From contig JANFOE010000577.1 of the NCBI GenBank assembly GCA_025667525.1, forward strand, positions 1 to 64,000: a stretch of DNA of 64,000 nt, in the 5' to 3' direction. Shown one piece after another: positions 56,780 to 64,000 of this stretch. The notes beneath the pieces were generated by a model. The model had not been told where the DNA came from. It saw only the letters and a list, made by a program, of their open reading frames with translations, and searched no databases. The first letter of the stretch is position 1. Every line of letters begins with the position of its first letter. The position numbers and the translations under genes are program-made. The stretch is from Glebionis coronaria (lineage: Eukaryota > Streptophyta > Magnoliopsida > Asterales > Asteraceae).

Positions 56780-59700
56780 ATGCAAACTCGCTCTAAAGCT
56801 AGACGTGCTCGTAAACGAAGAAACAACTCACTCACTCAATCTAGTGAGGAGTCTCCAAGTGAGGAACCTATTATAGAACAAGAAGCTATCATGGCTAATC
56901 GTACTATGATGGAGTTGCTTCAAGCACCCACCGAGGGTTTTGGAGAGGCCATTGTGATTCCCGCCATCCTTGCGGAGAACTTTGAGATCAAAACGACTTT
57001 AATGTCTATGCTTCAAGCAAACAAGTTTCGCGGTCACGAAAAAGACAACCCACATTATCACATTAGGCAATTTAATCGTCTCACCGCGACAAGCAAGTTT
57101 AAGGATGTACCACACGATGCCATTAAGATGATGTTGTTTCCTTACTCGTTAGATGGACCCGCCAAGATTTGGCTTGAGAAAGAACCGCCGAATTCGATTT
57201 TGACATGGGCCGATCTCGTGTCTAAATTTGTGAATCAATTTTTTCCACCATCTAAGACAACACATTTGAAAAACGAGATTTCACGTTTTACACAAAGACC
57301 AAATGAAAGTTTTTCAATGGCTTGGGAAAGGTTTAAAGAAATGTTGCATGAATGTCCACACCATGATTTTTCCGAATTGCATCAAATTGACACTTTTATA
57401 ATGGGCTTAATGAACATGAACGAGATTATTTAAATGCCGCCGCGGGTGGTAATTTTTTGTGCAAAACGACCAATGAGGCTTTGAAAATCATAGAAAATAG
57501 GTCTAAGGTCTATAGCCCTCGTAACACACCAAGTGTTGCCAATTTGGGCTCGTCATCATCTCGTTCCATTAATGCCTTGCAAGATGAAGCAAATGAGGAG
57601 AATCGGTTTTTCGATAGGTTTTCGACTCTTATGTCTCATTGGAAAGCTCAAGAAGCTTCAAACACCGCTTCGGTTAAAGCGGTTGCTAAGAGTTGTATTT
57701 CGTGTGGTGGAGCTCATGATTTTTCCGAGTGCATTACCGCGGATGGTAACACTTCGAATGCTTTTGTAGCCACGGGAACTTATAACCAAATCGGTCAAGG
57801 TTCACGTTCAAATCAAGCTCCACAAAATCAAAATGCTAATAATTATCGCAACAACAATAACCAAGGTGGGAATTACCAAGGAAATCAAAGGAATTATAAC
57901 AAGGGTAATTACCAAAGTGGAAATGGGCAAATTTCTAATCAAAACCAAAATCGTGATTTTCAAACTCCTACTCAAGGTTTTCAAAATGCTCACACTAAAA
58001 ATTTGCAAGGAGAATTTTTAGACTATGCTAAGGCTAATGATGCTAAGTTTGATAACATGCAACGTGAGATGATTAGCTTAAGATCCGAGTTGAAAAACGA
58101 GCTTAAAAACGAACTTGCTAATGAACTTAAAACTCATGCTAATAAAATGGAAGGAAATGTCACACGACTCCAACAAAATCAACAAAAAATGGAGCAAGGA
58201 CAACATGAGATTAAGCAAGAGTTGTTGAAAGCGGATGCTAGGCAATCTAAGTTTGAGGACCGTATGGCTAAGATGTTTGAAGCTATCATGTGTAAGCCCT
58301 CTTCTTCGGGTGGTCTTCCTAGTGATACCATCGTGAACCCGAAAGGAGAATTGAAGGTTATTACCATTCGTAGTGGTAAAACTTTCAAAGAACCCATTTC
58401 TCGTCCAAGTACTTCTATGGAGAAGGAAAAAGAGGAAGAACCCGAGGTTGTGGTTGAAAAGGAGCACATTACAAGCCCACGAAGTACCGCTCAAACCACA
58501 CCTACGGTTGAACCAATACCCATAATGGAACCCGAGATTCCAAGGCCGATGCCTATGCCTAATTTGCCCCAACCCACACCACCTTTACCCTACCCTTCAA
58601 GACGAGACAAGGAAAAGGCACAAGAACGAAATAATTATCAATTTGAACTCTTTATGAAAATGTTTCGTGACTTGCATTTTAATATAAGTTTTGCCGACGC
58701 CTTAGTCATGATGCCTCGATTTGCCGCGAACTTCAAGAGTATGTTGAATAACAAAGAGAAATTGCAAAAATCGTCTAGTTGTTCATCGGTTTTTCTAAGC
58801 CGCATACCTCAAAAAGTCGGTGATCCTGGAAAGTTTTTAATCCCATGTGCTATCCAAGACATGGAAGAATGCTACGCCTTGGCCGATCTTGGTGCTAGTA
58901 TTAATTTGATGCCTCTTGAGATTTTTAAATCGCTCAATCTTCCAAATCTCACTCCTTCAAGAATGTCAATCGAAATGGCCGATCATTCTACGATTCTAGC
59001 TTGTGGAGTTGCCGAGGACGTCTTTGTGAAAGTTGGGAAATTCTATTATCCCGTGGACTTCATAGTTGTTGATATTCCCATCGATCCTAAAGTTCCGTTA
59101 ATTTTAGGTCGATCTTTTTTGGATACCTCGAGAGCACTTATCGATGTGCATGCAAGAAAAATCACTCTTCGTTTCAATGAGGAAGAACTCGTCATTAATG
59201 CAACCCAAAACTCCACTCTTTCTCATGTTTATTCAATCACATCTTTGTACAATGTCAATTCCACCAAAAACATGTGTCAAAAGATTTCCAATAGAGTTTT
59301 AGGAGTTGAGAAAAATGAAGTTCCGTCCCCTCCGCCGATGGAGGTTAAGAGTGTTAAGCCTATAATTCCAATCTCGAGTGATTCTTCGGATGATGAATAC
59401 GTTGATCCCGATGGGGAGGTTTTCTTTGTTGACAAAAGATTTGAAAACTTGCCACCACCTAAACCAAAACGTTTTCAAAATGTGAGAATTTTTAGTGTGA
59501 CTAACATTGTTTTAGATACACCAAATATTTTTGACATAATTAAATCGGGTTTTCACAAGGAGAGTGTTAAAGATGAAAAAGGAAAAGATTTTAAATTTAA
59601 TTTAAAAGATTTTTCTACAATTCTAACTCCGTCATCACCGCGTTTATTGAGTACTACAAGCTCGTCTTCTCCTTTTGACGATGCTTTGTGTGGACCTAGT

Positions 59701-60009
59701 GTGGGGGAAGCCCCTTATGTTCCCTCTCCTTTCTCCACCGAGGATGAGATATTTGATCCTGGAATTGCTTTTATAGGGAAATCTCGGTCTTCCACCGATG
59801 CAATAAATGGAAAATCTTTTCATTTGATTGGTGCGAGTCTACCTCGAGTAGCTCAATGTTTTGCCTTACCCATTGTCCCACCCTTCTATTTCTTCTCTCC
59901 TATTCTCTTCTATCCCATTGGGATTTGTGTTGGAGTTGTGTTGTCTCGTCTTTCATCCGAAAACGAGGACGCTATCTTTGACCCCGGTATACGTTTATCG
60001 GATTTTTAA
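56780..60009 (+). pseudogene. Athila-like Gag-protease polyprotein, one frameshift
   Basis: ATG at 56780 gives MQTRSKARRARKRRNNS. The gag core follows (GPAKIWLEKEPPNSILTW, FVNQFFPPSKTTHLKNEI). A missing base near 57425-57430 ends this frame at 57431-57433. The next frame continues AAAGGNFLCKTTNEALKI without other damage. A zinc knuckle CISCGGAHDFSEC (CX2CX3HX4C) is near 57703, then an NQGGNYQGN-rich segment, a charged coiled-coil-like stretch (58060-58260) and an aspartic protease with DLGASINLMP (about 58888-58915) and LILGRSFLDT. The remaining 260 codons are proline- and serine-rich, with two copies of an IFDPGI motif. No RT follows. A mature element of this kind would need pol supplied in trans. 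Confidence 0.85.
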
Positions 60010-61918
60010 AGTACTCCACGTGCTTTTGGGCCTTGTTTATCATGTAAGTCCCACAAAAAATGACCGAACCATGATTATCCCCAAATGATCACATTTATGG
60101 GGATTCGAGTCGAGCTTTTGACTCGGTTATCAAAAACAAGGTGCCTCGTGGGGGAGACCCATGCTTATCCATGTACATATTATTGCTTTCTAATGTGGTT
60201 AATGTGAGGGGATTTGTGCCCTTCCAACCTTTGTTCCGTGGTTGTTTGTGAATTGTGGTTTTTAGATCATGATCTTCACGATTGGAGCCTCTCGTGTTCG
60301 TTTCATGGGAGCACTCGATCGTTTGCTTTGGAGGCCTTTCCCAATATCCACATCATGATATATCCTTTTATGTTCTAACCTTAGGTTCTTAGCACACTTC
60401 ATAAACGGCTATTACTTATTGGTTACACCCTTTCCATGCTAGATTAGGCATTCGACTACGTCTCTAGTATGGGGGTGTGTGCACCCCTAGACTCGAAACA
60501 TTGAGAACAATGTTTAACTTTAGTATGGGGGGTGAATAGATACTTGCCTTGCCAAACTTTCACGCTTTCCAAAGTTTATCGTTTTGTTTATCGTTTTCTT
60601 GCAAAATAAGGCTAAAAATGGCCAAATTTAAAATTTTTTCTCATGTTTCATAAGTGTTTAAGACACGAATGTAGATTTTCCGATGGCGAGAATAAGAGTA
60701 ATTTTTGACTCGACCGTGCGTGTTGAGCACTTAGCTTTGATTCCTTAACTACACATTAGGCTAAGTCTCTTAAATGAGGACGAGAAATGATAGAGTTAAT
60801 TATAAGTTACTATGCTAAACGTAGAGTACTCATATTTTTTCAAAAACTCATGTTTTCTCGTTGTTTGCTTATTCTCCCTTCGCTTGTAAATATTTTTTGC
60901 TTAATAAATATTGACTTAGCGGTTTAGTTTTGATTGTTGGGTTTCTAGTCTTTTCTAGTAGCTTCCGTGTAATTAAATTGGGAAGACATTAAGGTATCGC
61001 CAGCGTCACGGTTTTGAAGTATTGGCAACCCGAATAATCGAAAGCTTCACCTAATAATAAGATTTCAAGTGCTCACCTAAATCTAGCAAACAATTTGAAA
61101 GCCCCACAAGGCCTAAAATCTATGCAAAATTGAAAGTGAATCAAGCCTTAATCTTCGAAGCTTTAAAGATCCAAAATTCGCTTTAGCGTGAGGATATACG
61201 TCTTTGGCTAATAAAACCACCGATGAGGCGGATAATAAAAGGCAAGGCAAGACCGAAGTCATAATAAAAGCTTCATGGCGAAGTTGAATAAAAGATGGAG
61301 GTAAACCAAAGATAATAAGGCCCTTCCGTTAGGGGGCGTATAAAAGTCTTGGTAATAAGTCTCATGTTCAAAACCGTTATAAAACCGTGTTTATCGATTC
61401 TTCTTGTCAACTTAATTTTTTAACATCGTTGTCTATTAGGAGGGGTTATTGATTTGATGGTCTTAGTTACACCGTTAGGACTCTATTTTTAGACCTAAAT
61501 CTCTATTATCGCATAAGTCAATGATGTATCCTCGTGATCATTAAGACATAATAAAATATAAGAGATACAACTTAGGAATAATGGGAGAATAAGTACGTGA
61601 TTAGGGCATATGAGTAGTGTTAGCATTACTAACTTATAATGACAATGATCTCGTTGCACGCTTGGCATGGAATTGAAGTGAAAATCGAGGACGACGAAAT
61701 TATTTCTAACGAAGCATTTACGTGTTCTTATTCTATGAACCTAAACGTCCCATTTTGCGATGAAAATCATACATTATGTCTCTAACACAAGTAGTAGCAA
61801 TAGTGTAGTGTAGCTAGTTATCATTTCAATAAAAGTGAATAAAATTAAATTTTGGAGATGCTTTGATACTTTATTCTAGCATTGCGTGAGGGCACGGCAA
61901 TGGTTTAGTATGGGGGAG
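60010..61918 (+). other. Athila-like 3' untranslated interior
   Basis: There is no coding sequence: pol is absent altogether rather than mutated. TATGGGGG-type purine tracts recur (about 60471, 60525 and 61907), the last directly before the 3' LTR. The tract at 60521-60535 may act as a second polypurine tract. Confidence 0.7.
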
Positions 61919-64000
61919 TGATGAGACTGCTTTTATACATGGTCTCATCGTCCAAAACAGCCTTAAAATGCATAAAATATCATAAAATAGGCCAAATATA
62001 TGCTCGTGTTTGTTACTTGTGTATTTTTAGGTACGGATATTGTGGAATTGGCAAAAGACAACAAGAATCATTCAAAAACGAACACGGGAAACGAAGACGC
62101 ACAATGAACCAAGCTCACTTTTGGAAATTTGCAAAAAGACCCCTCAAGTTTGAAGAATTGGCAAAAATGGCCCCTCATCTTTGAAGAACTTGTCATATTT
62201 GACCCTCCATTTATCAAATATACAAGATTGATCCTCCATGTTTGAAGAATGAACAAATTCAGCCCTTGGAAAATGTTTAAATGAGCTAAAGTTAATCAAA
62301 AGGGTCAAAAGGACTTGACTTGCAATTGGTTGTGGACTGATTGTGAAAGAAAGTTAACAAGATATTGCATTTGGACTAACTTTGCAAAAAGTTAACAAGT
62401 TTCTACGTTAGTTTGGGGACTGGTAATGTAAAACCCATCTCTTAGCCCAATACCCTCCCAAGCCCATTTCCATTCTACCCGGTTTAATATTAAACCCAAG
62501 TCAACCAAGTCAAAACCCCACTAATCCTATATTTCCCTCCCATAACAATTTTTTAAAATCTATTTTACCTAAACCAGATTAAAACCAACCTTAATCCACC
62601 AAGAACCCTAAACCACCCAGATTAATTAGCCTCCAATTCAAAGGGTTTTAAGCCCAATTTGTCCAGATTGTTAATTAAACAAACCCTCAACCAAACCCAC
62701 CTCACACAATCGTGCCACGTGGCCTGTGGTCCTCTCCCCAACCCTCCCCTGCTCTTGTCACTTTCACACAGCCCAATACCCCGACCAATTCAACGGTTTG
62801 ATTGCATTCCTTTGCCTCCAAGGCTATTTCAACGCCCAAGATCAAGTCCACAAGCTGTCAATCACATGTATCCAACTTTTTGACCAAGATTCGTCAACAA
62901 GAAGAGGGCAAATTGGAGATTTCCATAAATTAGGGTTTTCATCTTTGTATTTTTTTAATTTTTAGCCTAGAATGTTCTATTAGGTGTATAAAATGATGAG
63001 CCTGTTCATCATTTTAGCTTGTTCCAGTTTTCAAGCTCTCACTTGTAATCCCTTTTTAAAGAAATAAAAGTTTGGTTTTTGAGAAATTCAATTATAATTC
63101 CTTTTTATTGTTTTTAAAAGTTGTGTGTTGTGTGAAGCTTGATTCTGAGTTCCATTCTTAATTTGGTTAAGTGATTTTGAGGTTTCAAAATATTTCAAAG
63201 GTTTTCTGAAATTTGGAGATTTGTGTTAGAAATCTGTTTAAAGTTTGGAAATCTAGAGGTTAATTGTGTTGGATTAAGTGTTATCTAAACGTGTAAGAAG
63301 TTTTAAAAAGGTTTGGAAGAGTTTAAGAAAGAAAGAAAAAGTAAACAGAAAATATATTGGATTGTATTATTTTGTGTTTGCTTTGATCTTTGTCATAAAC
63401 AGGTGTGAAGGTTGTTGATAATTGATCAGCACCAACCCGTGTTGGTAAGGAGGTGGATATTCATCCACTAGGACCCTTGGATGTAAGGGTTCTAAGGTAA
63501 ATCCATTTTACCTTTGTGAAAATTTCAGAAAAAATGCTTTTGAGTGATCTTGTATGATTTTGTGATAAAGTGTGTTAAAGCTGTTTCATTTGAGTTTGTA
63601 TACTTGTGTGATGCTATTTGATTCAGATTTATTAAGTTTTTAAAGGTTTTTGTCTGTTAAAAGTTGGTTTACAAAATCTAATAGGGTGTTTGGATATAAG
63701 GTTTAGCAGGGCACAAGTTTTGATTAGTGATTTTAAAACATGTTAGAGTAAGTAAGAAAGGTTAGGATAGGTTGTTTGCTTGTTGTGTTATAATTTGGTA
63801 CAAGTTTTGAGTAAGTTGGTGTGTTAAAAAGGAAAACATATAGCTAAGATCTGCTTATGCCATAATCTGCCTGTTTTGTTGATTTATTTTGTGCTTGATC
63901 TTTGAAATCTGGTTAAGTGCTAGAGTGTTATAGGTTTGATTTGGTTTGTGAGTTGATTGGTGATTGTGTGTGCAAAAGATTGCAGTCTAAATCTCTTTGG
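61919..64000 (+). repeat. 3' LTR of the Athila-like element (first 2.08 kb)
   Basis: It is a base-for-base partner of 52276-54357 at a constant offset of 9,643. It is cut by the window edge; by comparison with the 5' copy it should end near 65,676. The same small open frames and TATA box recur. Confidence 0.9.

Larger units (their letters stand above)
52276..64000 (+). mobile_element. Athila-like Ty3/gypsy retrotransposon encoding Gag and protease only
   Basis: The 5' LTR is 52276-56033 and the 3' LTR begins at 61919, running past the window edge. LTR ends are TGAT...ATCA. The primer site TGGCGCCGCTGCCGGGGA at 56037-56054 is the Athila type. The polypurine tract is AGTATGGGGGAG before 61919. 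The interior encodes Gag and an aspartic protease but no RT, RNase H or integrase. The insertion should have produced a GTCTT duplication (52271-52275), whose right copy would lie near 65.7 kb. Comparable LTR parts (about 2.08 kb) stay in register, and I noticed one base difference (52316 G, 61959 A), so the insertion is very recent. Confidence 0.88.

Overview
The window is plant nuclear DNA: AT-rich, with intron-containing genes, LTR retrotransposons, LINEs and many MITEs. A eudicot is certain enough. I infer Asteraceae from the multi-kinase/phloem-protein-2 gene family and the DUF1985-Ulp1 family, but no marker here proves it. Nothing bacterial, no CRISPR array and no rRNA were seen.

Layout. 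(1) 1-2.5 kb: the 3' part of a Ty1/copia element with an open pol frame and its 3' LTR. (2) 2.5-10.2 kb: a segment bounded by two inverted ~0.6-0.7 kb repeats. It holds a decayed UPF0587/DUF866 (CXXC zinc-binding protein) gene with a duplicated exon, plus two nested Tourist-like MITEs. (3) 10.8-15.7 kb: three more broken host-gene fragments on the + strand (an ABCI10-like chloroplast ATPase, a DUF1764 protein and a UDP-glycosyltransferase), a LINE scrap and a 41-base poly-G run. (4) 15.8-28.6 kb, minus strand: the main feature, a kinase/PP2 locus. Eleven exons with matching splice phases encode five protein-kinase-like domains followed by two PP2-like domains. The first three kinase domains have lost catalytic residues; the last two keep them. 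The second kinase exon has a frameshift. The locus is therefore either one broken five-kinase gene or, more likely, a truncated two-kinase unit upstream of a complete open three-kinase/two-PP2 gene of about 1,410 residues. (5) 28.7-39.3 kb: non-coding DNA with MITEs, a long-TIR element, and a LINE 3' end split by a 1.68 kb TRIM retrotransposon with a perfect GTTTG target duplication. (6) 39.3-47.6 kb: an 8.3 kb LTR element with no usable ORF (LARD-like), flanked by an ATAAA duplication. (7) 49.3-52.3 kb, + strand: seven exons of a DUF1985/Ulp1-type gene with an in-frame TAG. (8) 52.3-64 kb: a very young Athila-like Ty3/gypsy element, inserted five bases into the next exon of that gene. It carries Gag and protease but no reverse transcriptase or integrase, and its second LTR runs off the window.

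Functionally, the only gene that looks usable is the kinase/PP2 gene. It would make a cytoplasmic protein joining a pseudokinase, two kinases and two lectin-like PP2 domains, an architecture comparable to plant tandem-kinase immune proteins. All other coding sequence is transposon-derived or decayed. Exon boundaries were read by eye from splice motifs, phase and family resemblance; no alignment was run.
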